DNA of 64,000 bases from Flavobacterium sp. (GCA_015234525.1 JADGMX010000007.1:18366-82365); one strand, 5' to 3'; shown: positions 17,083 to 27,475, counted from the stretch's first letter. The notes: generated by a model not told the origin, from the letters alone. Numbers and translations: made by a program.

Positions 17083-18837
17083 CTAACTCAACTTTATCTG
17101 TAATTCTTTTAATTGGGTGTCATCAATTGCCGACGGCGCGTCAATCATTACATCTCGACCCGAATTGTTCTTCGGAAATGCAATAAAATCCCTAATGGTT
17201 TCCTGACCACCCAAAATAGCAACCAATCGGTCTAATCCAAATGCCAATCCACCATGTGGCGGCGCACCGTATTGGAACGCGTCCATCAAAAAGCCAAACT
17301 GATTTTTCGCCTCTTCCTCGGTGAACCCTAAATATTTGAACATCAATTGCTGCGTCGATTTGTCATGAATCCTTATCGAACCACCACCAATCTCATTTCC
17401 GTTCAATACCATGTCATACGCATTGGCTCGCACTTTTCCTGGATCTGTCTCCAGCAAATGCATGTCCTCCGGCTTTGGCGATGTAAACGGATGATGCATC
17501 GCGTGATACCTTCCAGATTCGTCATCAAATTCCAAAAGCGGAAAATCAACGACCCATAACGGAGCAAATTCTTCCGGTTTCCTAAGTCCCAAACGAGTCG
17601 CAAGTTCCATTCTAAGCGCACTCAACTGTGTTCGTGTTTTCGACTTTTCTCCGGCTAACAACAATACTAAATCGCCTGGTTTGGTGCCAAACGCCTCAGA
17701 CCATGTTTTTAATACTTCTTCATTATAGAATTTATCGACTGACGATTTCAACGATCCGTCCTGATTGTGTCGCATGTAGATGAGTCCGCTTGCGCCAACC
17801 TGAGGTCGTTTTACCCAATCAACCAACTCGTCCAATTGTTTTCTGGTAAACTCAGCGCAGTTCTCAGCGTTGATTCCAACCACTAATTCTGCCGCATCAA
17901 ACACCGGAAATCCCGCCGGACTGAAATCGCCCGCAGCCGATTTCAACTCTACGAATTCCATCGCAAACCGAATGTCCGGCTTGTCGTTTCCATAGGTTTT
18001 CATCGCATGATCATAAGTCATCCGCGGAAATTTATCCACGTCAATGCCTTTAATCTCTTTCAATAAATGTCTGGTCAACCCTTCAAAGGTGTTCAGAATA
18101 TCTTCCTGCTCAACAAACGTCATCTCGCAATCGATCTGTGTAAATTCAGGTTGTCTGTCGGCGCGGAGATCCTCGTCCCTAAAACATTTTACAATCTGAA
18201 AATATTTGTCCATTCCGCCAACCATCAACAGTTGCTTGAAAGTTTGAGGCGATTGTGGCAACGCATAAAACTGACCTGGATTCATCCTCGAAGGAACCAC
18301 AAAATCACGCGCACCTTCCGGAGTAGATTTGATCAGCACCGGAGTCTCAACTTCGCAAAAATCGAGATCAGACAAGTATTTGCGAACTTCCATCGCCACT
18401 TTATGACGGAAAAGCAAACTGTTTTTGACCGGATTTCTTCGGATGTCGAGATAGCGATATTTCATTCTAATATCTTCACCACCGTCGGTTTCGTCTTCAA
18501 TCGTGAATGGCGGCGTTACCGACGAATTCAAAATCACCAGCTCAGAAACCAGGATCTCGACATCGCCTGTTGCCATGTTCGCATTCTTCGATTCGCGCTC
18601 GATCACTGTACCTTTAACCTGGATCACAAACTCGCGCCCAAGGGTTTTGGCCATTTCAAAAACTTCCGATTTTGTTCGCTCCGAATCAAAAATCAATTGC
18701 GTAATTCCGTACCGATCCCGAAGATCGACCCAAATCATAAATCCCTTATCGCGGGTCTTTTGTACCCAACCGGCAAGTGTGACTTCCGAATTTATATTTG
18801 ATGCGTTTAACTGTCCGCAGTTGTGACTTCTATACAT
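17083..18837 (-). CDS. aspS: Aspartate-tRNA ligase
   Basis: A 584-residue class IIb aminoacyl-tRNA synthetase that charges tRNA-Asp. The N-terminal OB-fold anticodon-binding domain ([20 protein letters not shown]) comes first. Class II motif 2 is [18 protein letters not shown]. The bacterial GAD insertion lies between motifs 2 and 3, and motif 3 is [14 protein letters not shown] near the C-terminus. Length is typical of bacterial AspRS. It is monocistronic, with a TAAATTTG -7 element (plus-strand 18854-18861) and its own terminator. Confidence 0.97.
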   Translation of the reverse strand: MYRSHNCGQLNASNINSEVTLAGWVQKTRDKGFMIWVDLRDRYGITQLIFDSERTKSEVFEMAKTLGREFVIQVKGTVIERESKNANMATGDVEILVSELVILNSSVTPPFTIEDETDGGEDIRMKYRYLDIRRNPVKNSLLFRHKVAMEVRKYLSDLDFCEVETPVLIKSTPEGARDFVVPSRMNPGQFYALPQSPQTFKQLLMVGGMDKYFQIVKCFRDEDLRADRQPEFTQIDCEMTFVEQEDILNTFEGLTRHLLKEIKGIDVDKFPRMTYDHAMKTYGNDKPDIRFAMEFVELKSAAGDFSPAGFPVFDAAELVVGINAENCAEFTRKQLDELVDWVKRPQVGASGLIYMRHNQDGSLKSSVDKFYNEEVLKTWSEAFGTKPGDLVLLLAGEKSKTRTQLSALRMELATRLGLRKPEEFAPLWVVDFPLLEFDDESGRYHAMHHPFTSPKPEDMHLLETDPGKVRANAYDMVLNGNEIGGGSIRIHDKSTQQLMFKYLGFTEEEAKNQFGFLMDAFQYGAPPHGGLAFGLDRLVAILGGQETIRDFIAFPKNNSGRDVMIDAPSAIDDTQLKELQIKLS

Positions 18838-18957
18838 AATATGGTTTAAGCTGCAAATTTAAAGATTAATAGCAATAATATGTCGGTGGCGATTTTTTTT
18901 GTTGATTAGTTTGTTGCGAAAACGAATTTATTTTTGAATAATCCATTTAATTTATAA

Positions 18958-18972
18958 TTTAAGGGCCTTAAA
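18958..18972. promoter_or_regulatory. 15-bp perfect palindrome in the leader of the T9SS protein gene
   Basis: TTTAAGGGCCTTAAA has two perfect 7-bp arms around one central G and lies 8 bp before the ATG at 18981. A TATTTTTG -7-like element (TAnnTTTG) is found upstream at about 18929-18936. The palindrome could be an operator or a small RNA hairpin near the start codon. Confidence 0.35.
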
Positions 18973-18980
18973 CATCGATT

Positions 18981-19751
18981 ATGAAAAAACTTCTACTTTT
19001 ATTACTGCTTCCTCTTTTTGCTAATGCGCAAATTTTTTCGGAGGATTTTGAATCTGGAATTCCTTCAACTTGGACACTTGCCGGCGATGGCAATTGGGGC
19101 ACAACCACTGTCGCATGGGAAGATGCAATTTTCGAAAGTACGGTAGCGTACTTTGACGACGATGCTGCCGGCGACGAGGTAATCGTTAGCAATGCACAAC
19201 TAATTTCTCCGGTTATCGACCTTTCGAATTATGAAAGTTTAAGCCTGACATTCGATTATGGGAACTACATTTTTATTGATGAAACCTCACTTACTGTTCA
19301 AGTTTTTGACGGAACCGAGTGGATAACGGTTTTTGAAGCATTCGGGGACCAGTTTGAGGAGGATACTTATTTACCGCTGAATACGACAATCGATATCACG
19401 CCATATGCAAACAGCCAGTTTCAGGTACGCTTTGTTTATAACGATGTCGGCGATTGGTCTTTTGGTGCCGTAGTCGACAACATTGTGGTTGATGGCGTTC
19501 TCGGGTTGCGCAATAATAATGCAAATCGCATGTTTTCGATTTCTCCAAACCCGGCGACTGATTACTTTGAGCTAACATCAAGTGCCTTTTCCGATCAGGT
19601 AATGGTTCAACTGACAGATGTTAGCGGTAAATCATTCAAAATTTCAGGCATTAATGGTCGTTTCGACATTTCAACACTTCAAAGCGGAGTTTATATCCTG
19701 AAAATTTCCAATAATACCAAAGTTGAAACGTTAAAATTGCTTAAACGCTAG
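18981..19751 (+). CDS. Secreted protein with T9SS C-terminal sorting domain
   Basis: A 256-residue protein with a Sec signal peptide (cut near ANAQ, residue 18). A jelly-roll-like domain begins IFSEDFESGIPSTWTLAG, as in cleaved-adhesin/choice-of-anchor modules, and covers about residues 20-170. The last 75 residues are a type A T9SS sorting domain: FSISPNPATDYFEL, then DVSGKSFKI and GVYILKISNNTKVETLKLLKR. It is therefore expected to be exported through T9SS and attached to or released from the surface. It stands alone; two dispersed repeats follow it. Confidence 0.85.
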   Translation: MKKLLLLLLLPLFANAQIFSEDFESGIPSTWTLAGDGNWGTTTVAWEDAIFESTVAYFDDDAAGDEVIVSNAQLISPVIDLSNYESLSLTFDYGNYIFIDETSLTVQVFDGTEWITVFEAFGDQFEEDTYLPLNTTIDITPYANSQFQVRFVYNDVGDWSFGAVVDNIVVDGVLGLRNNNANRMFSISPNPATDYFELTSSAFSDQVMVQLTDVSGKSFKISGINGRFDISTLQSGVYILKISNNTKVETLKLLKR

Positions 19752-19771
19752 TAACTTTATTTGTGCGCTAT

Positions 19772-19919
19772 CCGCGTTAGCGATGGTCGTGGAAATCCTT
19801 TTGCGGCGTCTGACCTGCATTTTTTAATGTGGGTAGGCGCCGGAAAAGATTGTAGCAACAGCGCGGCCCATGGGCATGAGGTCCCGAAAACCGAATGCGC
19901 ATGGGAAACGCCCAAATTT
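19772..19919 (-). repeat. Dispersed intergenic repeat, type B (copy B2)
   Basis: On the minus strand it starts TTTGGGCGTTTCCC and ends CCATCGCTAACGCG. The inner stem is ATCTTTT-C-CGGCG with CGCCG-C-AAAAGGAT. This is the longest type B copy, with a long loop and an extra GGGCATGAG/CATGCCC-type hairpin near one end. It lies in the 418-bp gap 19752-20169, which holds no gene but two repeat copies. Confidence 0.65.
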
Positions 19920-19951
19920 TCAAGTTTTTAGATTTTACAATTGATTTTTTT

Positions 19952-20040
19952 GAAGCTGATCCGGCTGTTCGCTACTATCTTTCGCGCCCTTGCTACCGCC
20001 GCGGCGCAAAAGGATAACCGCTGCCATCCGGGCTAGGGCT
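19952..20040 (+). repeat. Dispersed intergenic repeat, type A (copy A2)
   Basis: It starts GAAGCTGATCCGGCTGTTCGC and ends CCATCCGGGCTAGGGCT. The inner stem pairs ATCTTTCGCGCC with GGCGCAAAAGGAT. It sits in tandem with B2 in inverted orientation, the only place in the window where the two types are neighbours. Confidence 0.68.
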
Positions 20041-20169
20041 TTGTCAAAACCGAACGTTTTTTGCCCCATTTTACATTCGCAATTCCCGGGGTGCATTCCA
20101 AAAAAACTGCTGCAAAAAATCAAACCGACGATAAAATTTCGGTAATTTACTCCACTAAAATTTACAATT

Positions 20170-21165
20170 ATGAAAAAATTCATGATGCTTTTCTTGCTTG
20201 GCGCGGCAACCGTTGCAGCACAAACCGACCAAGTGAAGTTTACCGCAAAAATCGCCAACCGAAACAGCGATACGATTACAATTTTCGGCGGTCGCAACTT
20301 TAAACAAGTGATCCCGATCGATAAAAACGGACTTTTTACAGCCTCGTTCAAGGTTACTGACGGGCCGCACCAACTTTACGATGGCACCGAACAAACGCTG
20401 ATGTTCCTCAAAAACGGATACGATTTAAAACTCGACCTCGATGCGAAAATGTTTGACGAAACCGTGACATACTCTGGAACGGGTAGCGGCGAAAATAACT
20501 TTTTGGCGCAGAAAGCGTTGATCGACGAGCGTTTCGACGAATCGGCTTCATCAATCACAAATAAGGAAGAATATGTGGTGGCGCTTGAAAAAAAACAGAA
20601 GCAACTAACCGATTTGCTGGCAAAACAATCGACTGACGAAAATTTTAAAATAATCGTGTCTTCGCTGATCCAACGCGAGCGACAACAGCAGGAAATGATG
20701 TTTGCCCAGCAGTTAATGGTAGCGGGAATGGTCGGAAAACCATCGCCAGGTTTTGATTATGAAAATCACAAGGGCGGTAAAACAAAACTCTCTGACTTGA
20801 AAGGCAAATACGTGTACATCGATACTTGGGCAACCTGGTGCGGGCCGTGTCTGGCTGAAATTCCGGCGCTGAAAAAAGTAGAGGAAAAATACCATGGCAA
20901 GAACATCGAGTTTGTCAGCATCTCGATCGACGAAAAGAAAGATTACGAAAAGTGGAAGAAAATGGTGACAAGTAAAGCTCTTGGTGGCGTGCAACTTTTC
21001 GCAGATAATGCGTGGAGTTCACAGTTTGCTGTTGATTTCGGCATAAATTCGATTCCGCGTTTTATTTTGATCGGTCCTGACGGAAACGTCATCGACGCCG
21101 ATGCGAAACGACCATCAGATCCTGAATTGACCACGCAACTTGATAAATTGCTTGCAAAAAAGTAG
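20170..21165 (+). CDS. Periplasmic thiol-disulfide oxidoreductase, TlpA/thioredoxin family
   Basis: A 331-residue protein with a Sec signal peptide (MKKFMMLFLLGAATVAAQ). The N-terminal half (about residues 20-180) is a beta-rich domain like the DUF4369 region common in Bacteroidota TlpA-like proteins, followed by a Lys/Gln-rich helix. The C-terminal half is a thioredoxin fold with active site TWATWCGPC (cysteines near residues 222 and 225) and the cis-proline loop NSIPRF. It probably reduces disulfides or assists cytochrome c or surface-protein maturation in the periplasm. It is monocistronic and ends at a bidirectional terminator shared with the RND gene. Confidence 0.9.
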   Translation: MKKFMMLFLLGAATVAAQTDQVKFTAKIANRNSDTITIFGGRNFKQVIPIDKNGLFTASFKVTDGPHQLYDGTEQTLMFLKNGYDLKLDLDAKMFDETVTYSGTGSGENNFLAQKALIDERFDESASSITNKEEYVVALEKKQKQLTDLLAKQSTDENFKIIVSSLIQRERQQQEMMFAQQLMVAGMVGKPSPGFDYENHKGGKTKLSDLKGKYVYIDTWATWCGPCLAEIPALKKVEEKYHGKNIEFVSISIDEKKDYEKWKKMVTSKALGGVQLFADNAWSSQFAVDFGINSIPRFILIGPDGNVIDADAKRPSDPELTTQLDKLLAKK

Positions 21166-21197
21166 ACTGAACTGGAATTTTAAGAAAAGCTAAATGC

Positions 21198-21228
21198 AAA
21201 AAAAAGCCTCAACATTGTTGAGGCTTTT
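21198..21228. terminator. Bidirectional terminator between tlpA-like and RND genes
   Basis: Perfect 12-bp stem AAAAGCCTCAAC / GTTGAGGCTTTT with a 3-base ATT loop. A-rich on the left and T-rich on the right, so it can serve both convergent genes. Confidence 0.88.
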
Positions 21229-21233
21229 CTGTT

Positions 21234-24200
21234 TTATACCGAGTGTTTCGGGGTAAATCCGTCGTCACTCATTTCGGTTGGTTCGTAGTCAGCTGTCATT
21301 TCAGCATCATAATCGACTTCACCACCTTTTCTTTTGTTAAATCTTGCGATTAGGCTGTCGAATATCGCGTAAACCACGGGAACTATGATCAACGTCAGAA
21401 ATAGTGAACTAAGCAATCCACCAATAATGACGATCGCAAGTCCGTTGTTCATTTCCGCCGCCGCACCCGAAGCAAGTGCAATCGGCACCATACCGAATAC
21501 CATCGCAATGGTAGTCATAAGGATTGGACGGAGTCGCGCATGGTTCGCCTGAATTAATGCGTTATATGTGTTTTCACCTTCGGCTTTCCGCTGATTGGCA
21601 AAGTCGACAAGTAGGATTGCATTCTTACAAACCAATCCAATTAGCATGATCACACCGAGGATGGTGAAAATGTTCAACGAGTTATTGGTCAGCGCAAGTG
21701 CCAGCAACGCCCCGATAAACGATAGCGGAATCGAGAACAATACCACAAACGGATAAATATAACTGTTGTAAAGCGCAACCATTACAAGGTAAACCAATAT
21801 AATTGCAGCAAGTAACGCGATTCCCAGTGTTCCAAAACCTTCCGACTGATTTTCCCGGTCACCACCCCAAACGTAATCAACGCCTGTTGGTCGTGGCAAT
21901 TGCGAAAATTGAGTTTCCCATTCGGTTGCAATATCACCTGAAGGACGGCCGATTACCTGCGAGTTAATTTTCACGGCAGTGGCTTTGTCGCGGCGCTCAA
22001 GTAAACTCGGTCCCGAACTTTCCGATACGGTGGCAAACTGTGAAAGTTTGATCTGTTGACCGGAATCGTTGATGAAAACCAGCTCGCGGACATCATTGAT
22101 ATTTGATCGGTCGTATTCGTTAAATCGGACGTTGATGTCATATTCATATTCGCCGGCGCGGAACTTCGCATCGGTGTTTCCGCTAAATGCGATTTGCATC
22201 GTCGATCCCACATTCTGCAATGTCAAACCAAGTGCTGCCATTTTATCGCGATCGATTTGGACGGCAACTTCAGGCGAACCTTCTTCGGTTGAAAGTTCAA
22301 CACCAGTCGCACCTTCAATTTTGCGAAGTTGGGCTTCGGCCTCATATGCAAATTTCATTACACTTTCCAAGTCAGGTCCGGTAACAGTAAGCGAAATCGG
22401 AGCGTTGTCGGCACCACCCATGAATCCTACCGGAACAGTTGTAATTTTTGCTCCAACAAGAACTTGCTCAAGCTCTCGTTTGATTTTAGCGGCATAGACA
22501 TAAGTTCCATCTTCACGTTCTGCTTTATCGATAAGCGTCACGTCGATTTCAGATTTATAGGGAGTTGTTTGAGAAGCACCAAATCCGCCACTCGATTGTC
22601 CGACAGTTGCAACCATCGAGTTGATCTCAGGTTTTGTCGTTAAATAGGCTTCAGCTTTTTGGGTCATAAAGTTGGTTTGCTCAAGCGATGCGTCTTTTGG
22701 AAGCTCAAGTTGAACCAAAAACTGTCCACGATCTGATTGCGGGAAGAATTCGCCACCAATAAATCCGGCGGCAACAAGCATGATCGAGCTGACAAACAGC
22801 AAGAAAACAATTCCCAAGGTCCAAAGTTTATGCGCTAGCGACCATTTCAAAATATTGGTAATTCGCTCTGTAAATTTATCAAGATACTTTTCAAATCCTA
22901 GGATTACACGACCAAACCAGTTTTTATTAGTCAAATGCTCGAGTTTTCCGAAACGTGAGGATAAATAAGGTACGATGGTAAACGAAGACAAGAGCGAGAA
23001 CAATGTGGCAATGATAACCGTTACACAGAATTGCGTGATAATATTACTTACAAGACCGGTACTCACGGCAATGGGCAGGAATACAACCACAATTACAAGG
23101 GTAATTGCCGTAACGGTAAATCCGATTTCTTTGGTTCCGTCGTAAGCGGCCCGGACTTTATTTTTACCCATTTCCATGTGACGGTAAATGTTTTCAAGAA
23201 CAACGATCGCGTCATCGACAAGAATACCAACCACAAGAGACAAACCGAGTAAACTCATAAGGTTTAGCGTGTATCCCAAAAGATAAATACCGATAAATGT
23301 TGAAATCAACGACGCCGGAATCGATACCATTACGATAAATGCGTTTCTAAGCGAGTGAAGGAAGAACAACATCACAAATGCAACAAGGACAACCGCCAGG
23401 AATAAATCGAAGATAACCGAGTTTGCAGCGGCCAATGTAAATTCGGATGTGTCATTTGCAACGCTAAGTTCCAATCCGGTTGATTTGTAATCCTCCTGAA
23501 TTTCGGCAATTGCAGCGCGAATTTCGTCAGAAACCGCAACCGCGTTAGCTTCAGTTTGCTTGATTACCTGAAGCACAATCGCGTTTTGCTGATTGATTCG
23601 GGCGATCTTCTCAACTTCTTTTTGGGTATCCTGAACATCGGCAATGTCCCGAAGTCGAACCTGAATTCCGTTTTTAGACGAAATTACAAGGTTTCTGAGT
23701 TCGTCAACTGATTGGTACTTTCCAGCCAAACGAACAAGCATTGTCGATTCGCGGGTTTGAATGTTACCCGTTGGGAAATCGAGGTTTGAACTTTGGATCA
23801 TCTGCTGAACCTGAGCAACCGATAATCCGTAACCTTTCAACTTTTCCTGGTTAAGGCTCACCTGGATTTCGCGCTCTTCACCACCAATAAGGTTTACTTG
23901 AGCCACACCGTTTACACGTGATAAAATCGGTTGAATCTTTTTGTCGAGTAGGTCGTAAAATTCGGCTTCATCAAGTTTTGCGGTAGCTCCGAGTGTCATC
24001 ACCGGAAGGTCGCTTAACGAGAATTTAGACAAAGACGGTGGGTCTACATCATCAGGAAGATCGGCTTCGATGGCATTGATTTTTCGCTGGGCATCGTTCA
24101 ATGCATAATCGGCGTCGGCATCTGATTCGAGCGTCACCATTACGATCGACAAGCTCTCAACCGAACTCGCCTCAACACGTTTTACATTTTCAAGTGTTGC

Positions 24201-24413
24201 AACCGCGTCTTCGATCGTTTTTGTGACGGTGTTTTCAACCTCGCCAGGTGATGCTCCGGGGTAAACCGTAGCAATTGTAAGTACATTCACTTCAAACTTA
24301 GGGATAAGTTCGTAGCTTAGATTGCTATAACTCAGAATTCCGCCAAGTGTCAGGATTGTAAAAAGTACTACGATAAGCGTAGGTCTTTTTATTGATATTT
24401 CTGCTATTTTCAT
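21234..24413 (-). CDS. RND efflux transporter, AcrB/HAE1-type inner-membrane pump
   Basis: A 1059-residue pump with 12 expected helices and two large periplasmic loops (after TM1 and TM7). The N-terminus is MKIAEISIKRPTLIVVLFTI, typical of the family, with the TM4 acid region GLSLVVGILVDDAIVVLENIYRHME, where the two aspartates carry protons. The second half has GLVCKNAILLVDFANQ and ARLRPILMTTIAMVFGMVP. It is the last gene of tetR-tolC-MFP-RND, 24 bp after the adaptor. Substrates are not predictable; HAE1 members usually export hydrophobic or amphiphilic drugs or lipids. Confidence 0.95.
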   Translation of the reverse strand: MKIAEISIKRPTLIVVLFTILTLGGILSYSNLSYELIPKFEVNVLTIATVYPGASPGEVENTVTKTIEDAVATLENVKRVEASSVESLSIVMVTLESDADADYALNDAQRKINAIEADLPDDVDPPSLSKFSLSDLPVMTLGATAKLDEAEFYDLLDKKIQPILSRVNGVAQVNLIGGEEREIQVSLNQEKLKGYGLSVAQVQQMIQSSNLDFPTGNIQTRESTMLVRLAGKYQSVDELRNLVISSKNGIQVRLRDIADVQDTQKEVEKIARINQQNAIVLQVIKQTEANAVAVSDEIRAAIAEIQEDYKSTGLELSVANDTSEFTLAAANSVIFDLFLAVVLVAFVMLFFLHSLRNAFIVMVSIPASLISTFIGIYLLGYTLNLMSLLGLSLVVGILVDDAIVVLENIYRHMEMGKNKVRAAYDGTKEIGFTVTAITLVIVVVFLPIAVSTGLVSNIITQFCVTVIIATLFSLLSSFTIVPYLSSRFGKLEHLTNKNWFGRVILGFEKYLDKFTERITNILKWSLAHKLWTLGIVFLLFVSSIMLVAAGFIGGEFFPQSDRGQFLVQLELPKDASLEQTNFMTQKAEAYLTTKPEINSMVATVGQSSGGFGASQTTPYKSEIDVTLIDKAEREDGTYVYAAKIKRELEQVLVGAKITTVPVGFMGGADNAPISLTVTGPDLESVMKFAYEAEAQLRKIEGATGVELSTEEGSPEVAVQIDRDKMAALGLTLQNVGSTMQIAFSGNTDAKFRAGEYEYDINVRFNEYDRSNINDVRELVFINDSGQQIKLSQFATVSESSGPSLLERRDKATAVKINSQVIGRPSGDIATEWETQFSQLPRPTGVDYVWGGDRENQSEGFGTLGIALLAAIILVYLVMVALYNSYIYPFVVLFSIPLSFIGALLALALTNNSLNIFTILGVIMLIGLVCKNAILLVDFANQRKAEGENTYNALIQANHARLRPILMTTIAMVFGMVPIALASGAAAEMNNGLAIVIIGGLLSSLFLTLIIVPVVYAIFDSLIARFNKRKGGEVDYDAEMTADYEPTEMSDDGFTPKHSV

Positions 24414-24437
24414 TTTTTACTATTGCGGATTACCGAA

Positions 24438-25496
24438 TTATTTAATGATTGAAACACGTGTTCCATCCGTAAGGTTGATTTGTCCGCTGGTTACAACGAT
24501 ATCTCCGTCATTCAAGCCCTGTAGAATTTCGACCTGGTCGCCAAAAACGCGTCCGGCAATCACTTTAGCCATTGTTGCAGTGCTGTCTTTCACTACGAAG
24601 ATCTGGTTGCTGCTTACACTTCCGACAAATGCCGAACGTGGAACGACGCGAACCTGAGTTTTGCCCGATTCGTTTGCTGAAAATCTAGCAGTGCCGTACA
24701 TACCCGCTTTAAGATCGTCTCCTGTGTTTGCAATTTCGATGTCGACCGGGAAGTTTAACGTCTCATCAGCTACGGGTGCAATAAATGTGATTTTTCCTGA
24801 AAATTCTTTATCAGGAAAAACGCTTGAAGCTACCGCCACAGTTGAACCTACTTTCAATCGCGCAATTTGTTGCTCGCCAACGGTAACGCGAAGTTTAAGT
24901 TTTGAAACATTCACAAGTTCGAATAATGGCGTACCAGGTGATACTACCGATCCGGGTTCAACCATTTTCTTGTTGACAATTCCGTTGATTGATGATTTGA
25001 TGGTCGCGTCGCCAAAATTGATACGAGCTTGAGTCAACCGCGCCTTTGCATTTGATAGCGCAAGTTTTGCCTGATCGAGTTGTTGCTTGGTAACTCCGCC
25101 TGTTTGGAATGCATTTTCGTAACGCTGATTATCCGCAAGTGCATTTTGATATGCCGCTTCAGCACTTTGTACGTCGACCGATAATCTTTCGCCTTCAATG
25201 ACAGCAAGAGTTTGTCCGATTCTAACGCGACTTCCTTCTTCAACCATTACACGAACAACGCGACCTGAATTTTCGGCAGAAAAGTTTAGGGTTTGAAGCG
25301 GTTCAAAATTTCCGTTTGCAATGAAATCAGTTGATACTTCTTTGGTTGCAACCGTATCGATTCGCACGGCAACTGCGGCATTTTTCTGAGCAACCACCGC
25401 TGTCTCGGCCTCGTTCTTTTTCTTGTTATTGGTTAAAATAAAAGCAATAAGAGCGATTACTGCAATACCAATTACTATATAAATAAGCTTTTTCAT
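24438..25496 (-). CDS. RND efflux periplasmic adaptor (membrane fusion protein)
   Basis: A 352-residue HlyD/AcrA-type adaptor. It has an N-terminal membrane anchor (residues 1-24, LIYIVIGIAVIALIAFIL), then a split lipoyl/barrel-sandwich domain (SGRVVRVMVEEGSRVRIGQ and GIVNKKMVEPGSVVSPG) around an alpha-hairpin of about 60 residues, then a beta-barrel and a membrane-proximal domain. There is no lipobox, so it is held by the N-terminal helix. It bridges the RND pump and the TolC-like channel encoded on either side. Confidence 0.93.
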   Translation of the reverse strand: MKKLIYIVIGIAVIALIAFILTNNKKKNEAETAVVAQKNAAVAVRIDTVATKEVSTDFIANGNFEPLQTLNFSAENSGRVVRVMVEEGSRVRIGQTLAVIEGERLSVDVQSAEAAYQNALADNQRYENAFQTGGVTKQQLDQAKLALSNAKARLTQARINFGDATIKSSINGIVNKKMVEPGSVVSPGTPLFELVNVSKLKLRVTVGEQQIARLKVGSTVAVASSVFPDKEFSGKITFIAPVADETLNFPVDIEIANTGDDLKAGMYGTARFSANESGKTQVRVVPRSAFVGSVSSNQIFVVKDSTATMAKVIAGRVFGDQVEILQGLNDGDIVVTSGQINLTDGTRVSIIK

Positions 25497-25505
25497 TAGT
25501 GTTTG

Positions 25506-26843
25506 TTAGTTTAAAAGTGTTTTGAGTTCTCCTCTTGATTTGGTTAATTGTATCTCGGCTAGTTTAAATTCAAGAACCGCGGTGTTGTAGTTGTTCTGCG
25601 AATCGATCAATGCATTTTCAGCATCGAGCAAATCGGTTAAAGTTGCCAACCCATTAAGGTAGTTATTTCGGGTGTTTGAAAGAACTTCTTCTGCAAGTTG
25701 AACATTTTCACGCTGATTGTTGATGGTAATCAAACTGTTGTTAATCTGTGCCCGGGCATTTTCATAATCGAGCTCCAATCCAAGGCGTGCATCTTTAAGA
25801 TCTTCCGATAGCGATCTAAGTTCGATATCTGCTTGTTGAACGCGGGATCTTGTGCTGAATCCGGTAAAAATCGGGATTCTTAAGTTGAGTCCGATTGAAG
25901 CCACGTCAAACCAGTTTACACCCTGATTGCTTCCTGCGAAAAGTGGAAATTCATTTCCGGTTGCCTGATAATTGAAACTACCGCTTAAACCCAAGGTCGG
26001 ATAGTATTCGGCTTTAATCGATTGTTTGTTGTATTTAAGGAGTTGTTCCTGAGTTTCCAACAAGCGAAGTTCAGTTCGTTTCGAAAGATCCAAATCCTCT
26101 GTCAATGGAAGTGGCTTAATCTCGAATTCGGTTTGAGGAAGAACAATAGGCGTGTCAATCGCCATTCCCATGAAAAATTTCAAGGTGTTTTCCTGCAGTT
26201 GTACCGCATTTAGAACTTGCTGGCGTTGCGTTCTCAGATTTGAAAGTAAAACATTGATCCGGTCTAAGTCGATTTTTCTCGCCAAGCCGTTGTCAAACTG
26301 ACCCTTGATGATGTCGCGAACTTTAGATGTGTTGACATAATTGCTGTCAAGTACCGTTAGTCGCTGACGCTGAATGTATACTTGATAATAATTATTTGCG
26401 ACATTTTCGATAACCTGCTCATCGGTTAATTCGGCGTTGATGCGATAGAACTCGCGCGTGGTTCGGGCTGCTTTCAATCCGGTGAAAACCGCTTGATCAA
26501 ATATCGCCTGAGTAACCGAGACGCCACCAACCGTATTCCACTTCTGACCAAAAGGAATCAACAATGTTGTTCCAGGCTGACCTGCAATTTCACCCGGAAC
26601 GGCGCTTAGTTGCAAAATCGGATTATAAGTCAGGTTCCCGTTGACAGTAACCTGCGGCAATGCTCGCGATCTGACCTGGTCGATCTGGTATTCGCTGTTT
26701 TCGACACTGAGTTGCGCCTTTCGAGCATCCGATTTATTTTCGAGTGCGTAGGAAATCGCCTCCTTCAATGTCAAGACTTGTCCTTGCTGAGCTTTCACGC
26801 CAAAAGACAGCAGCAGCAAAAGAATTATGACTTTGTTTTTCAT
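25506..26843 (-). CDS. TolC-family outer-membrane efflux channel
   Basis: A 445-residue protein with a signal peptide (MKNKVIILLLLLSFGVKAQQ). It has two repeats of the outer-membrane efflux protein family, each with long helices (LTLKEAISYALENKSDARKA near the N-terminus and a second repeat ending NNYLNGLATLTDLLDAENALIDS). It forms the trimeric outer-membrane exit duct of the tripartite pump. It lies 9 bp before the adaptor gene and 12 bp after tetR, inside the same operon. Confidence 0.94.
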   Translation of the reverse strand: MKNKVIILLLLLSFGVKAQQGQVLTLKEAISYALENKSDARKAQLSVENSEYQIDQVRSRALPQVTVNGNLTYNPILQLSAVPGEIAGQPGTTLLIPFGQKWNTVGGVSVTQAIFDQAVFTGLKAARTTREFYRINAELTDEQVIENVANNYYQVYIQRQRLTVLDSNYVNTSKVRDIIKGQFDNGLARKIDLDRINVLLSNLRTQRQQVLNAVQLQENTLKFFMGMAIDTPIVLPQTEFEIKPLPLTEDLDLSKRTELRLLETQEQLLKYNKQSIKAEYYPTLGLSGSFNYQATGNEFPLFAGSNQGVNWFDVASIGLNLRIPIFTGFSTRSRVQQADIELRSLSEDLKDARLGLELDYENARAQINNSLITINNQRENVQLAEEVLSNTRNNYLNGLATLTDLLDAENALIDSQNNYNTAVLEFKLAEIQLTKSRGELKTLLN

Positions 26844-26855
26844 TAGTTTGATTGG

Positions 26856-27458
26856 TTAATTATTATTGGTAAGGTAACTTTCTAATACTTTGAGTCCTTT
26901 CGGCGAAGCAATCGCGCGGATGTGATAGTCGAGGAATTTATTGGCAAGGTGTTCATTCTTAAATTCGCTGGTAGGAAAGATGTCGTTGTCCTTAATGGCA
27001 CTTCCGCCGACAAAGAAAATCCGGGTTACGAACTGCACATCAAGACTTTCGCGATAAAGTCCTTCGCGTAATCCCTTGTTAATGTTTGCGATGACGCAAC
27101 TGTGTATTTTATTGAATTGTTTGCTTTTCAGGATTTTGAAAACCTTCGGAAAATATTTTTGCAGTTGATAAATCGGCGATGTACTTTCGTTTCGCAACTG
27201 GTTCACCATATAGTCTTTCACCATATAAAGTTCTTCAATCGCGTTTTTTTCCATCCCGGCGATTTCATCAAAACCATTCGAGATGTCGGTAAACAGTTTG
27301 ACTGTTACGGCCTCGATCAACGCAGGTTTAGTGGCATAATGCTGATAAATGGTCTTTTTTGAAATAGCCATTTCAGCCGCTATGTCGTCCATGGTGACAC
27401 TCTTAAATCCAAGTGTCAGGAACATTTCGGTAGCTGTATCTAAAATTTGCTGCTTCAT
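26856..27458 (-). CDS. TetR/AcrR-family repressor of the efflux operon
   Basis: A 200-residue regulator with an N-terminal helix-turn-helix (about residues 1-50: TATEMFLTLGFKSVTMDDIA, then ISKKTIYQHYATK) and a helical ligand domain. It is the first gene of its operon, so it should repress itself and the pump genes. A 28-bp inverted repeat in its own promoter supports this. The inducer is unknown. Confidence 0.93.
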   Translation of the reverse strand: MKQQILDTATEMFLTLGFKSVTMDDIAAEMAISKKTIYQHYATKPALIEAVTVKLFTDISNGFDEIAGMEKNAIEELYMVKDYMVNQLRNESTSPIYQLQKYFPKVFKILKSKQFNKIHSCVIANINKGLREGLYRESLDVQFVTRIFFVGGSAIKDNDIFPTSEFKNEHLANKFLDYHIRAIASPKGLKVLESYLTNNN

Positions 27459-27475
27459 TAGTATAATTTGGAGTA

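Noticed and set aside
18067..18801. 244-codon frame antisense to aspS
   Set aside because: It lies fully inside a conserved gene and shows no domain or compositional sign of coding.
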